From a virus: a stretch of 44,209 bases of DNA. The position numbers and the translations under genes are program-made. The stretch spans positions 1 to 44,209 of the IMG/VR virus record IMGVR_UViG_3300044675_006977, one strand, 5' to 3'. Positions 18,080-25,711 of this stretch are shown here, piece after piece; the stretch's first letter is position 1; the number at the start of each line of letters is the position of its first letter. The notes beneath the pieces were generated by a model that did not search any database, was not told the origin of the DNA, and saw nothing but the letters and a program-made list of their open reading frames with translations.

Positions 18080-18239
18080 AGACGACTTTATGGAGTTGGG
18101 GACAACAGGCTGGATCCCTATTGGGGAAGGCAGCTATCTCAATAAGCACAATGGTCATACGATAGATCAGCTTGGCAATGAATACGATGAAAAGGGAATT
18201 AAGATATATTCACCTGGTGAAGACAATAATACCCTATGA
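18063..18239 (+). CDS. Small hypothetical protein
   Basis: 58 residues, starting inside the previous gene and ending in an ATGA overlap with the nuclease gene. GGGAGATCAAG before the ATG gives a ribosome-binding site. It contains Gly-rich turns (GTTGWIPIGEGSY) and looks like a small beta protein. The double overlap supports it being real. Confidence 0.55.
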   Translation: MWPYNEDDFMELGTTGWIPIGEGSYLNKHNGHTIDQLGNEYDEKGIKIYSPGEDNNTL

Positions 18240-19036
18240 GTAATATAGTAGTAAGAACAGCAGAATCTCTTTCCCCGCTGGAATCTTTATCATTAGTTGA
18301 TTTTTCCTATTCGAGGCTAGATACATATGCAATGTGTCCGTCAAAATATTTTTATTCTTATATTCAAAAAGAACCAAGAACATCAAATGATGCAGCTCTT
18401 CTGGGCAATATTATTCACTCTGTTCTTGAAGAGTGTGTAGAAAAAGAAAAGGATTTAGATTTAGATATCCTTTATTCTGAGTATGAAAAACAAAAAGGTA
18501 GTTTTGATCCACAGAGCAATATTCCAGATATTTTAATCGATGCTGGAACTAACATATTATCTGAATTTTACGATAAACATTCCGGTGACAGCTTTGATAT
18601 ATTTGAGAAAGAACTTGGCTTTAGATTTATCATTGGCACCTATGCCATAAACGGATATATAGACAGAGTGGACGTCTACGATGAAGATACTATTAATATC
18701 ATAGATTACAAAACAGGTAAGTGGGAAGTAGCCCAAAAGAATATTAAAGACAATCTGCAGCTTGGCATCTATGCTATAGCTACATCTTTAATCTTCCCCG
18801 ATAAAAATATCAGAGCGGAACTTTATTACCTTAGATCTGGTAAGAGAAAATTTCATCTCTTCACTAAAGAGGATATAGAGAACGCAAAACAATCTTTGAT
18901 ATTAAAGATCAATAAAATAATGCAAGATACATCCTTCTCTCCAACTGGCAATGAGAGAGTCTGCGGGTTCTGCGAGCACGCTGAGAGCGGTGCCTGTGCT
19001 ACTGGGGTTGCAAGACGCAGAAGAATGGGCAAATAG
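18236..19036 (+). CDS. RecB/Cas4-like PD-(D/E)XK exonuclease with Fe-S cysteines
   Basis: 266 residues. SYSRLDTYAMCPSKYFY carries the first cysteine, LLGNIIHSVLEE the conserved His helix, NGYIDRVDV the catalytic Asp, and IIDYKTGKW the D-x-K motif. QLGIYAIA is motif III (Q and Y). The C-terminus CGFCEHAESGAC supplies three more Cys for a 4Fe-4S cluster, as in Cas4 and AddB. It should process DNA ends in recombination or replication. No cas genes or repeats are present, so a CRISPR role is not indicated. It ends its operon before a strong terminator. Confidence 0.88.
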   Translation: MSNIVVRTAESLSPLESLSLVDFSYSRLDTYAMCPSKYFYSYIQKEPRTSNDAALLGNIIHSVLEECVEKEKDLDLDILYSEYEKQKGSFDPQSNIPDILIDAGTNILSEFYDKHSGDSFDIFEKELGFRFIIGTYAINGYIDRVDVYDEDTINIIDYKTGKWEVAQKNIKDNLQLGIYAIATSLIFPDKNIRAELYYLRSGKRKFHLFTKEDIENAKQSLILKINKIMQDTSFSPTGNERVCGFCEHAESGACATGVARRRRMGK

Positions 19037-19066
19037 AAAAGCCGGGGTTTTTAGCCCCGGCTTTTT
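19037..19066 (+). terminator. Rho-independent terminator
   Basis: A 10-base stem, AAAGCCGGGG (19037-19046) with CCCCGGCTTT (19054-19063), a 7-base loop and an unbroken T run to 19066. It ends the replication operon. This is the strongest terminator in the window. Confidence 0.93.
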
Positions 19067-19170
19067 TGTTTATTGAATTTGTAAATTTGGAAATTTTATA
19101 AAAACCAATTTGGTCTCGAAAATTTTTTTCCATATTTACCCTATATAGGTTTTTAAAATTATAATGAAGC

Positions 19171-19341
19171 TTAGAAAGCTTCTACAGCATCTTCCAATGA
19201 GTCAGCAAGAATCGAGAAATTATTCTCTACTACCATCTTTGTAGCTTCACGATGGGTGAAACCGACAGATGAAAGATCGTCAATGACGCTCTCGTTGATT
19301 GTTTGGCTGATGCTGTTGATGATTGTGTTTAATGTATTCAT
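19171..19341 (-). CDS. Small minus-strand protein, possible regulator
   Basis: 56 residues on the minus strand in an otherwise plus-strand region, with AGGAT 7-8 bases before the ATG. The helical sequence (SVIDDLSSVGFTHREATKMV, then an acidic helix) looks like a small three-helix bundle, vaguely UBA-like. It stands alone between a terminator and the next plus-strand promoter. The flanks (19067-19170 and 19342-19394) hold no other gene. Function unknown. Confidence 0.6.
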   Translation of the reverse strand: MNTLNTIINSISQTINESVIDDLSSVGFTHREATKMVVENNFSILADSLEDAVEAF

Positions 19342-19394
19342 GGTGGATATCCTATCTGTTGTGGAAAAGAAAAACAACCTATAGTTGCAATTTC

Positions 19395-19423
19395 TTGTTT
19401 TTTATTTTTTTATAAAGTATACT
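19395..19423 (+). promoter_or_regulatory. Probable sigma-70-type promoter
   Basis: TTGTTT (19395-19400) and TATACT (19418-19423) with a 17-base spacer, about 30 bases before the next gene and downstream of a strong terminator. It should drive the operon from 19455. An AT-rich stretch lies upstream. Confidence 0.6.
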
Positions 19424-19454
19424 AGTAGGTATGCTTAATGACTAAGAGGTTACC

Positions 19455-20024
19455 ATGAAGAAGCCAGAAATTACAACCGCAGAAGACTTTTTTTTGGGAT
19501 TATCTAATCTTCGCAAACATCCTGATTTTAAAAAAATAAAACAAGATTTTATAGACTCTGAAATTCTAGAAATAGAAGATGAGAAAAAGGTAGCTTCTAA
19601 AGGAAACGCCTATAAAAACACTAAATCCGGGTACAGGAAAGACCTTGGATTGAACTTAAGATCTAACTGGGAAGCTAACTTCGCCAGAATCTTAAACGCA
19701 TACAAAATACAATTTGATTTTGAACCTACCACATTTGCATTCCCAGTTAAAAGGGGAACCAAAGGTTATATCCCAGATTTTTATATTAATAAATCTTCTG
19801 AATGGGTAGAAATAAAAGGATATTTAGATGACAAAAGCAAAATCAAACTCAAAAGATTTAAAAGATATTATGAAGATGATTTTAATAAACTAACTTTCAT
19901 AATAAGCAAGTACTCCACTGCAGCTAAAAAATTTGCAGAAGAAATAGAAATACCAAATGTATTATACTACGAAGATATACGAAATGCTTATATGGAAAAA
20001 TTATCCCTCTGGGAAGGAAAATAA
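19455..20024 (+). CDS. PD-(D/E)XK endonuclease (TnsA / phage endonuclease-like)
   Basis: 189 residues. LRSNWEANFARIL provides the first Glu, GYIPDFYI the catalytic Asp and WVEIKGYL the E-x-K. This E...PDF...EIKG order is seen in TnsA-like and phage endonuclease-I-like nucleases. It could resolve branched DNA or cut specific structures. AGAGGT lies before the ATG. It is the first gene behind the promoter at 19395 and overlaps the sigma-factor start (TAATG). Confidence 0.8.
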   Translation: MKKPEITTAEDFFLGLSNLRKHPDFKKIKQDFIDSEILEIEDEKKVASKGNAYKNTKSGYRKDLGLNLRSNWEANFARILNAYKIQFDFEPTTFAFPVKRGTKGYIPDFYINKSSEWVEIKGYLDDKSKIKLKRFKRYYEDDFNKLTFIISKYSTAAKKFAEEIEIPNVLYYEDIRNAYMEKLSLWEGK

Positions 20025-20882
20025 TGGCCTCATACAAGGAACAATATTACACTCTAAGTGAAGACGAAATGCAGGCTTTGATCACCAAAGCTAAAGCTGG
20101 AAGTGAAAAAGCACAGAACGAGTTATTGAAGGTATTTAATAACTTCTTGACCAAGTATGTCACAATGCTGTATTACTCTAAGTATAATCTCTCCGACTAT
20201 GACATTAGACGATTTACATCACTATTCATTAAGGACAACTTTGTTAGATTTAATCTAATGAAGAATCAGTTAAACCCAGCCGGCTTTAAACATGTTAACG
20301 AATGTTTGCGACGGCATTAACTATATGGCAAGAAGGTATGGTGACGAAGAAGATGTCAGACAAACAGTCAATATGACCTTCTTCCAGTGCATAACTAGAT
20401 ACCAAAGAAAAGATTCCGAAAAAGGTCCTATACCATTTAGCGGGTTTCTATACAGCTACTTCTTTTACCTGCTTAAAAAGAATGTAGATAACTTCTTGAT
20501 AGATCAATTAGGAAGAAAGAGCTTTCCATTATTATCCGATGAAGTCAATACGGAAGAAGAAGGCGAAACTCAGCCTGGATTCAAAGCTCCTCCGGTAGAA
20601 TATAGCTTAGAGCAAATACTTGGAGCAGAAGAGATAAACGAGTTTTGGGTTTTAGGCGAAACTTGTTATCCACCCTTTGATCAATTGACTATACAAGAAA
20701 GACAGTTGTTGAAATGGAGATTTGTAGACAACAGAAAATCTTCAGAAATAGCACAAATAGTTACCGAGCATCCAAATACTGTAAGAGAACATCTGATTAA
20801 GGTGAAAATCAAAGTAAAAGAAGCTATAATGGATAACGATATGGCGGACCTACTCGGCATGCTAAAAATAACAGAGGGCTAA
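20024..20882 (+). CDS. Sigma-70-family factor split into two frames (+1 shift at CGG)
   Basis: The first frame (20024-20320, 98 residues) has a sigma-like start (KAKAGSEKAQNELLKVF). It ends at TAA two codons after CGA-CGG. The second frame (open from 20292 to 20882) has a region-2-like segment (INYMARRYGDEEDVRQT and the helices following) and a region-4 HTH (SSEIAQIVTEHPNTVREHLI). Neither half is a full factor. Skipping the C at 20312 joins ECLR to GINYMARRY and gives about 285 residues. It probably directs host RNA polymerase to phage promoters. Recoding, a true frameshift mutation or a sequence error are all possible. Confidence 0.75.
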
Positions 20883-21397
20883 TGAATCTTCAATCAATAG
20901 AGAAGCTAAACGATTTATTAAGTGAGTTTTTAAACCCACAAATAAAAGAAATAATAACAGCGTATGGTAACGGCACAAATGCTGATCAGTATTTTGTTAA
21001 TATACCAGACACTAATTCTATCGATATGGGAATCTCTGATTTAGCTAGTTTAGTAGCTAGAACTTCTAACGTATATGGAAGAGTTACCAGATTTGCTGGG
21101 ATGGCTCGAGCTAGCTATAAATTATCTGAGGGAAGATATAAGAAATTATATAAGTCCAATAGAACCGGCAAGAACGAAGCAGAGCGTGAAGCTAATGCCC
21201 TAGAGGCTGCAGAAGAAGAGTACACGGCAATGATAACAGCAGAGGCAATCGTTCAATTGGCTGAATCTATGGAAGGTGCTGCAAGAATAGCTTCCGAGTC
21301 CGCTAGAAAATTGCTCGATAAAGTTCAATCAATGCAAGTAGCTTCCTATAGGGAAGAAAAGGGAAGTTATAATGAATCTGACTTTAGTACATATTAA
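20882..21397 (+). CDS. Helical protein, possibly UvsY-like recombination mediator
   Basis: 171 residues, predicted almost wholly alpha-helical. The middle has basic/aromatic helices (ARASYKLSEGRYKKLYKSNR) followed by a long Ala/Glu-rich helix pair. This layout recalls T4 UvsY-type mediators that load a recombinase on single-stranded DNA, but no recombinase gene was found in the window and the match is by appearance only. It starts on the last base of the sigma stop. Confidence 0.5.
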   Translation: MNLQSIEKLNDLLSEFLNPQIKEIITAYGNGTNADQYFVNIPDTNSIDMGISDLASLVARTSNVYGRVTRFAGMARASYKLSEGRYKKLYKSNRTGKNEAEREANALEAAEEEYTAMITAEAIVQLAESMEGAARIASESARKLLDKVQSMQVASYREEKGSYNESDFSTY

Positions 21398-21399
21398 GG

Positions 21400-21615
21400 A
21401 TGACAATGTTTGTAGCACACTATAAATCAGTTTCTTCTCCAGAGGAATTTTTCTCTGAAAAAAGAAAAACCTTAGATTTTCCAACTCAAGTAGAAATGAA
21501 TAAGAAAAAATACTCCTTAGATACAACATATCAAGTAGATTCTGATTCAATGTATAGTCAATTGGTTGACATGGCCCAAAAAAATAATATTGCATATGGC
21601 ATAAAAGTTTCATAA
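21400..21615 (+). CDS. Small hypothetical protein
   Basis: 71 residues (or 69 from the second ATG at 21406). Charged, no membrane segment. It is embedded in the operon, with 2 bases to the previous gene and a TAATG overlap with the RNase H gene. No motif. Confidence 0.55.
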   Translation: MTMFVAHYKSVSSPEEFFSEKRKTLDFPTQVEMNKKKYSLDTTYQVDSDSMYSQLVDMAQKNNIAYGIKVS

Positions 21616-22046
21616 TGAATATAGAAGTCTTTTGCGACGGAGCTTCTAGAGGACAGGGGCAAAAGAAGATTGGCGAAGCTTCCTGCGCTGCAGTAGTCTA
21701 TAAGAATAGAAAAAAAGTAGCACAGTTTGCTAGAGGACTTGGAGCCAGAAGCAATAATGAAGCAGAATATGAAGCCGTAATAGCTGGTTTATTGATTTGT
21801 TCTATGTCTGATTTCATAGATCCAATTATCTACACTGATTCTGCGGTTGTGGCTAATCACATAAACGGAACGTGGAAGTGCAAGAATGAGGCACTACTCC
21901 CCTTGTTAATGACCATACAGGACATAAGAGAAGAGTATAAGTTTAGAGTTCTGCAAGTGCAGAGAAACTTTGTTTGGGAGCCAGACGCTTTAGCTAATGA
22001 GTTCCTAAATCAATTAGAAGCAAGAAAACTAATACAGGAAAAATAG
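21615..22046 (+). CDS. RNase H-like protein
   Basis: 143 residues of the RNase HI fold. The carboxylate set is complete: FCDGASRG (first Asp), NNEAEYEAV (Glu), YTDSAVV (second Asp) and EPDALAN (last Asp). It should degrade RNA in RNA/DNA hybrids, such as primers laid down by the phage primase. Coupled to its neighbour by TAATG. The RARSN segment is typical of the short plant/archaeal-like type. Confidence 0.88.
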   Translation: MNIEVFCDGASRGQGQKKIGEASCAAVVYKNRKKVAQFARGLGARSNNEAEYEAVIAGLLICSMSDFIDPIIYTDSAVVANHINGTWKCKNEALLPLLMTIQDIREEYKFRVLQVQRNFVWEPDALANEFLNQLEARKLIQEK

Positions 22047-22053
22047 TGGTATA

Positions 22054-22857
22054 ATGGAACCCATGAGATATAACTACAATCCAGACTATCCTATTATAGT
22101 TGGACTTTCTGGCAAGGCTGCCACTGGCAAAACTTCAGTTGCTGAAACTATAGTCCCCAAAGCTTCTTTTGATAATATTAGAGATGGCATTATATGGGAG
22201 CACATTTTCTTCGCAATGCCGATATACGAACTGTACTCTAGTAGGACTAAAATAGAAGGCTTAAATGCCGAGTCTAGAAAGCTGTACAGCATTCATGAGA
22301 CACTATATGATGTATATGGGTCTTCTCCAATAGGAAATATACCAAGTTACGATGACTTTATCAAATTAGTTCATGACATAAATTCAGAGCCACTAAATTT
22401 TTCTGGTGGTAAACCAAGAACATTCCTACAGAATGCTGGCGACCTTTGCAGAAGTCATTACGAAAAATGTTTCTCTGATTGGGGAGTCAGAAAAGCTGCT
22501 AAAATGCATAGAGAGTACGTTAGATCAGTAGAGGAAGACCAAGCTAAGCCATACTGTATATTTATATCTGATGTTAGGTTCAAGAATGAAGCAGAAGCTA
22601 TCCTCGCTCGACCAAATAGTTTAATTATTAGATATGATTCTTCTGATGAGATTAGAAAAGAAAGAATCTATAATAGAGATGGGGCATATATGACAGATGA
22701 ACAAAATGCCCATAGGTCAGAAATAGAAATAGAATCTTTTTCAGATTTAGTCTCTACCGTTATAGATTCCTCTTCTATGTCCATAGAAGATCAAGCTTCT
22801 GCTACAATGGAAGCAATAAAAGAAAGTTTTGGTTTAAAAATATATGCCAAAAATTAA
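22054..22857 (+). CDS. Deoxynucleoside monophosphate kinase-like P-loop protein
   Basis: 267 residues. The P-loop GLSGKAATGKTS lies near residue 20; FISDVRFKNEAEAI, with D and R, and an NRDGAYMTDEQN lid-like region recall T4 gp1-type dNMP kinases. It would turn dNMPs from host DNA breakdown into dNDPs. The ATG at 22054 is weakly supported; the ATG at 22063 is an alternative. The next gene overlaps its end by 14 bases. Confidence 0.72.
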   Translation: MEPMRYNYNPDYPIIVGLSGKAATGKTSVAETIVPKASFDNIRDGIIWEHIFFAMPIYELYSSRTKIEGLNAESRKLYSIHETLYDVYGSSPIGNIPSYDDFIKLVHDINSEPLNFSGGKPRTFLQNAGDLCRSHYEKCFSDWGVRKAAKMHREYVRSVEEDQAKPYCIFISDVRFKNEAEAILARPNSLIIRYDSSDEIRKERIYNRDGAYMTDEQNAHRSEIEIESFSDLVSTVIDSSSMSIEDQASATMEAIKESFGLKIYAKN

Positions 22858-23164
22858 CAAGAGTGCCCATGAAGAGAGTATGGGTTCTCCAATAGACCAG
22901 GTGGTAAATTTAATGTCAGGTGAAATCTCAATTTCAACAAGTCCAGTTTTTATATGTGGAGTAAATAGAAAGGTAAATATTGGCAACTTTGAAAATGTGG
23001 ACATTTATGCTGGTATTACTATTCCTATGGCTAATGTCGATCCGTCCGACAAAGAAGCCTTAGCTGAAGCAGTGGCTAACGCAGCCGCTTATGGTTTTTC
23101 TCTAGTCTCAAAAGAGACTGGGGAAAGATATATGTTGATCAAAGATGGCCAACAAGGTAAATAA
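22844..23164 (+). CDS. Hypothetical protein
   Basis: 106 residues, soluble. The pattern is a mostly beta N-terminal half (GEISISTSPVFICGV) and an Ala-rich helix (DKEALAEAVANAAAYGF). Last gene of the operon starting at 19455; a promoter follows. No family recognised. Confidence 0.6.
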   Translation: MPKINKSAHEESMGSPIDQVVNLMSGEISISTSPVFICGVNRKVNIGNFENVDIYAGITIPMANVDPSDKEALAEAVANAAAYGFSLVSKETGERYMLIKDGQQGK

Positions 23165-23189
23165 TACAATTAATCTATCTACTATACTG

Positions 23190-23218
23190 TTGCGCTAATA
23201 AAATAATTAGTGTATAAT
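23190..23218 (+). promoter_or_regulatory. Strong sigma-70-type promoter
   Basis: TTGCGC (23190-23195) and a perfect TATAAT (23213-23218) with a 17-base spacer. The following gene starts about 40 bases downstream behind AAGAGGT. It probably drives the basic-protein block. Confidence 0.8.
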
Positions 23219-23257
23219 ATAGTTGAATTAATTCAATTTAAATAAGAGGTAAATAAA

Positions 23258-23566
23258 ATGATTAAAAAGTTAGCTAAGAAACTTACAGCTTTTCTTTTAA
23301 AGTTTAAGAAAAAAAATGCAACATCCGCTCAAGATAAAGTGATTAATTCACTCCTTGAAAAAGTGACTGAAGACATAGTTGAAATAGCTGAGGTTGCTGA
23401 CAAGGCTGCTTCTAAGGTCATTAAGACTGCAGTTGAAGAGGCTAAGGTAGTTGCTGACGCAGTAGAGGCTAAGGCCCCTAAGGCTCCTAAGAAGCCAGCA
23501 GCTAAGAAAGCAGCTGCTTCCAGTGAGGCAGCTAAGCCAAAAGGCAGACCTAAGAAAAGTATCTAG
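23258..23566 (+). CDS. Lys/Ala-rich histone H1-like protein
   Basis: 102 residues. A basic N-terminus (residues 1-20) and an amphipathic helical region (25-65) are followed by an Ala-Lys-Pro tail (KAPKAPKKPAAKKAAASS) ending in KPKGRPKKS, with the GRP core of an AT-hook. The composition resembles bacterial H1-like proteins and the tails of mycobacterial HU. It likely binds phage or host DNA. It has its own promoter and terminator, so it is expressed as a single-gene unit. Confidence 0.75.
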   Translation: MIKKLAKKLTAFLLKFKKKNATSAQDKVINSLLEKVTEDIVEIAEVADKAASKVIKTAVEEAKVVADAVEAKAPKAPKKPAAKKAAASSEAAKPKGRPKKSI

Positions 23567-23571
23567 AAAAT

Positions 23572-23612
23572 AAAGACCTCCTTAGCCAATTAAAAGGTTT
23601 AAGGGGGTCTTT
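23572..23612 (+). terminator. Rho-independent terminator
   Basis: Stem of 13 pairs, AAAGACCTCCTTA (23572-23584) with TAAGGGGGTCTTT (23600-23612, one G-T pair), a 15-base loop and a T run beyond. It closes the H1-like gene. Confidence 0.88.
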
Positions 23613-23632
23613 TTTTGATTACTATTTAACTT

Positions 23633-23725
23633 ATGTCTTTAGCTCAATACAGAAAAATTACAAAAGGTAACCATGAGGTTCCACCACATACTCCTGAAGA
23701 AGAAGATCCTGTGGAGGAAGAATAA
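23633..23725 (+). CDS. Very small acidic-tailed peptide gene
   Basis: 30 residues (MSLAQYRKITKGNHEV...) ending in an acidic tail. The stop overlaps the next ATG (TAATG). Support comes only from the coupling pattern repeated through this block. Function unknown. Confidence 0.4.
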   Translation: MSLAQYRKITKGNHEVPPHTPEEEDPVEEE

Positions 23726-23889
23726 TGGCATCTAAAGCAAAAGTTTTTATTGGCGGTCTTCCCAAGATGGGGACAACTAATTTTACAGGTTTATTACTAC
23801 CTAAACCAGTAGTAAAGAAGACAAATATAGCTACAGCAAAAGGGACACAGTCTAATGGCAACAAAAAAAACAGCCGCAAAAAAAGATAA
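23725..23889 (+). CDS. Small basic protein
   Basis: 54 residues, beginning MASKAKVFIGGLPKMG and ending in a Lys/Arg-rich tail. Overlaps the previous stop by one base and the next gene by 35 bases in another frame. Member of the basic small-protein run. Confidence 0.5.
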   Translation: MASKAKVFIGGLPKMGTTNFTGLLLPKPVVKKTNIATAKGTQSNGNKKNSRKKR

Positions 23890-23989
23890 CAAGAATACTT
23901 ATATGATGAATACTCTTTTTATTGATGACAATGGTAAGGCAGTATCAACAAAAAAGGGTGTCCTTCCTACTGTTAAAAAGAAAAAGTAA
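23855..23989 (+). CDS. Small basic protein
   Basis: 44 residues with a Lys-rich start (MATKKTAAKKDNK) and Lys-rich end around a short hydrophobic centre (MMNTLFIDD). TAATG coupling to the next gene. Overlap with the preceding gene makes one of the two less certain. Confidence 0.5.
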   Translation: MATKKTAAKKDNKNTYMMNTLFIDDNGKAVSTKKGVLPTVKKKK

Positions 23990-24114
23990 TGGCTAAAAAT
24001 AAGGCAAAGAAGTCTATCAAGACTTTGAGCAAGGGACTTCAGAGCGTACAAGCTGCTAAAGTTAAATTGCCACCTTATGTTAGATTACGAACAAAAACCC
24101 CACCTAAAGCATAA
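23989..24114 (+). CDS. Small basic protein
   Basis: 41 residues, strongly basic throughout (MAKNKAKKSIKTLSKG...), coupled by TAATG to the gene before. No acidic residue at all. Likely nucleic-acid binding; role unknown. Confidence 0.5.
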   Translation: MAKNKAKKSIKTLSKGLQSVQAAKVKLPPYVRLRTKTPPKA

Positions 24115-24127
24115 TCGAGGATAGACT

Positions 24128-24433
24128 ATGGCAAAATCACCAGCTTGGCAAACTAACGCAGGAAAAAACCCTAAGGGTGGACTCAATGCAAAAGGCAGGG
24201 CTTCTGCAAAGAAGCAAGGCATGAACTTGAAGGCTCCAGTAAAAGCTGGAGACAATCCCCGACGCGCTTCGTTTTTAGCCCGTATGGGCAATATGCCTGG
24301 TCCAGAAAAGAAGCCGGATGGATCACCTACTAGACTTCTCCTCTCGCTCAATGCCTGGGGTGCTAGTTCAAAAGCAGATGCTAAAAAGAAGGCTGCTGCT
24401 ATCTCTAAGAGGAATAAACCAAAGGGTAAGTAA
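24128..24433 (+). CDS. Conserved small basic phage protein (DUF6321-like)
   Basis: 101 residues. KSPAWQTNAGKNPKGGLN, a KAPV segment, NPRRASFLARMGNMPGP and RLLLSLNAWGASSKADA form a pattern I associate with a small phage/virus family annotated DUF6321 (from memory). Highly basic, no Cys, no membrane segment. A CGA codon here encodes a conserved Arg, showing CGA is a normal codon. Its function is unknown; it is often found near structural or DNA-condensing genes. Confidence 0.75.
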   Translation: MAKSPAWQTNAGKNPKGGLNAKGRASAKKQGMNLKAPVKAGDNPRRASFLARMGNMPGPEKKPDGSPTRLLLSLNAWGASSKADAKKKAAAISKRNKPKGK

Positions 24434-24434
24434 T

Positions 24435-24668
24435 ATGGATCCAGCTATCTTAGTTGCATTAATTGCAGCTGTCGGGGGAGTACTTGCTGCTTTAGTCCAA
24501 CAAGGACGCAAAGAGAATAAAAACGACCACGGCGTGGTTGCAGGGTTGCTTGTAAATGTTAAAGATGATATCATACATTTACATCATAAACTTGATCATT
24601 TAGATGAGCAAGTTGAAAAAGTCGACGATAAGATTGATGTACATCTTAAATCTCATCGTGGAAAATAA
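24435..24668 (+). CDS. Small membrane protein with coiled-coil tail
   Basis: 77 residues from the ATG one base after the previous stop. A hydrophobic segment (PAILVALIAAVGGVLAALV, residues 3-21) leads into a charged heptad-like helix (HKLDHLDEQVEKVDDKID). This is a single-pass protein with an inside coiled coil, compatible with a holin, spanin or scaffold-type role. None can be chosen. Confidence 0.6.
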   Translation: MDPAILVALIAAVGGVLAALVQQGRKENKNDHGVVAGLLVNVKDDIIHLHHKLDHLDEQVEKVDDKIDVHLKSHRGK

Positions 24669-24697
24669 ATACTAGTATTATACAAGGAGAAAATAAA

Positions 24698-24928
24698 ATG
24701 GCAGCAAAAAAAGCCACAGGTAAAATGTCAAAGGGTGGAAGCCTTTCCGCTCCAGATCCAAGCGTAAGCACGGGTCAGGCAAAGCAGGGTGTTCGTCCAA
24801 TTAAAGACACAAAAGGCAAGACCATTGAAAAGAAGGGCTCTTCAGCCCCTAAGCCAGCAGCTTCTGCCGGTCAAATGAGCATGGCGAAGCGTCCAATCAA
24901 GAATACCAAGGGCAAAGTAATCGGTTAA
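24698..24928 (+). CDS. Small basic protein with an internal repeat
   Basis: 76 residues, no hydrophobic core. The motif RPIKDTKGKTI recurs as RPIKNTKGKVI about 34 residues later, each preceded by a Gln-rich segment, so it arose by duplication. AAGGAG precedes the ATG by about 8 bases, and a TATTAT box lies just upstream. Probably disordered and DNA-binding. Confidence 0.65.
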   Translation: MAAKKATGKMSKGGSLSAPDPSVSTGQAKQGVRPIKDTKGKTIEKKGSSAPKPAASAGQMSMAKRPIKNTKGKVIG

Positions 24929-24951
24929 TAACGATTTTAATAAAAGTGTAA

Positions 24952-24980
24952 GAGGGTGGTACTATAGTGGTATCGCCCTC
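24952..24980 (+). terminator. Hairpin between small genes
   Basis: An 11-pair stem with two G-T pairs, GAGGGTGGTAC (24952-24962) with GTATCGCCCTC (24970-24980), 7-base loop, followed after 4 bases by a run of five T. It is a probable terminator or processing site after the gene at 24698. Confidence 0.6.
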
Positions 24981-25009
24981 AAGCATTTTTACGATAGACG
25001 AAGGTAAGT

Positions 25010-25213
25010 ATGGTAGCAAAAAAAGCAGAAAAAAATTGGATAGCAGGTGCCATTAAAAGACCTGGAGCTTTTACTAAGAAAGCTAAAAAGGCTGGAAAAT
25101 CCGTTGCAGGTATGGCAGCAGCCGTCACAAAAAATCCAGGTAAATATAGTAAGTTGACAGTTCAACAGGCAAACCTTGCTAAGACTCTTAGAAAAATTAA
25201 TAAAGGAAAATAA
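25010..25213 (+). CDS. Small basic protein
   Basis: 67 residues, very Lys-rich with a recognisable core (NWIAGAIKRPGAFTKKA, then AAVTKNPGKYS). The W-I-x-G-A-I-K-x-P-G-A-F pattern occurs in small proteins of other phages as far as I recall. AAGG before the ATG. Possibly a virion or nucleoid protein. Confidence 0.65.
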   Translation: MVAKKAEKNWIAGAIKRPGAFTKKAKKAGKSVAGMAAAVTKNPGKYSKLTVQQANLAKTLRKINKGK

Positions 25214-25214
25214 A

Positions 25215-25412
25215 ATGGCAGCAAAAAAAATGGCTAATAAATCAGCTAAAGCTAATAAAGATAACAATACAATCTTAACTGCAGGAAATGCAAAGAAGGA
25301 TAATAGTATGGATGGTGCGAAAGCCGCTCCTGCCTATAAAAAGTATAGCGCAAAAAAAGCTGTAGCTAATACTTTTAGTAGCAATAAAAAAATGAAGAAG
25401 CCAACCAAATAA
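25215..25412 (+). CDS. Small basic protein
   Basis: 65 residues from the ATG just after the previous stop, with AAAGGA upstream. Lys/Ala/Asn-rich and probably disordered (MAAKKMANKSAKANKDN...). Starts with the same MAxKK pattern as several neighbours, suggesting duplication. Confidence 0.6.
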   Translation: MAAKKMANKSAKANKDNNTILTAGNAKKDNSMDGAKAAPAYKKYSAKKAVANTFSSNKKMKKPTK

Positions 25413-25417
25413 TCTTC

Positions 25418-25711
25418 ATGATGAAGAAACAACCAAATCCCAACATGGCACAAAGAAGCTCTAATTCTAGAGAAGAAGCTATGAAGGCAGCTATGTATGG
25501 TGCTAAAAAAGTAGCAGATACATCAAACTCAAGTAAACAAAGTAAAGAAGGAAAAAATACTATGGCAACAAAAAAAGCATCCGCTAAAAAAATGATGGCT
25601 AAGCCAGCACAGGCTGCACCAAAAGCTACAGGAATGACAGCTGCACAAAAGAAATTACCAGCATTCATTCAGAAGTCTATTATGGCAAAGAATAAAGCTA
25701 AGAAAAAATAA
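25418..25711 (+). CDS. Small basic protein, maybe two nested products
   Basis: 97 residues. An in-frame ATG at 25562 has AAGAAGGA about 10 bases upstream and would yield a 49-residue protein that begins MATKKASAKK like the other members of this block. So the frame may carry two starts or be a fusion of two small genes. Rich in Lys, Ala and Met. TAATG coupling to the next gene. Confidence 0.6.
   Translation: MMKKQPNPNMAQRSSNSREEAMKAAMYGAKKVADTSNSSKQSKEGKNTMATKKASAKKMMAKPAQAAPKATGMTAAQKKLPAFIQKSIMAKNKAKKK

Noticed and set aside
18236-19036. Cas4 as part of a CRISPR system
   Set aside because: No repeat array, no cas1/cas2 and a replication context. Stand-alone RecB/Cas4-like nucleases are common in phages.
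19067-19170. tRNA or other RNA gene in the AT-rich gap
   Set aside because: No cloverleaf, T-loop motif or other conserved RNA fold was visible here or in the other gaps.
23658-24351. Minus-strand frames opposite the small basic genes
   Set aside because: Plus-strand small genes have RBS, coupling and conserved cores; the opposite frames have none of these.
24128-24433. CGA as a shift codon as well
   Set aside because: CGA occurs in frame in several genes, for example in the conserved NPRRASFLARMG segment here, and is read normally.
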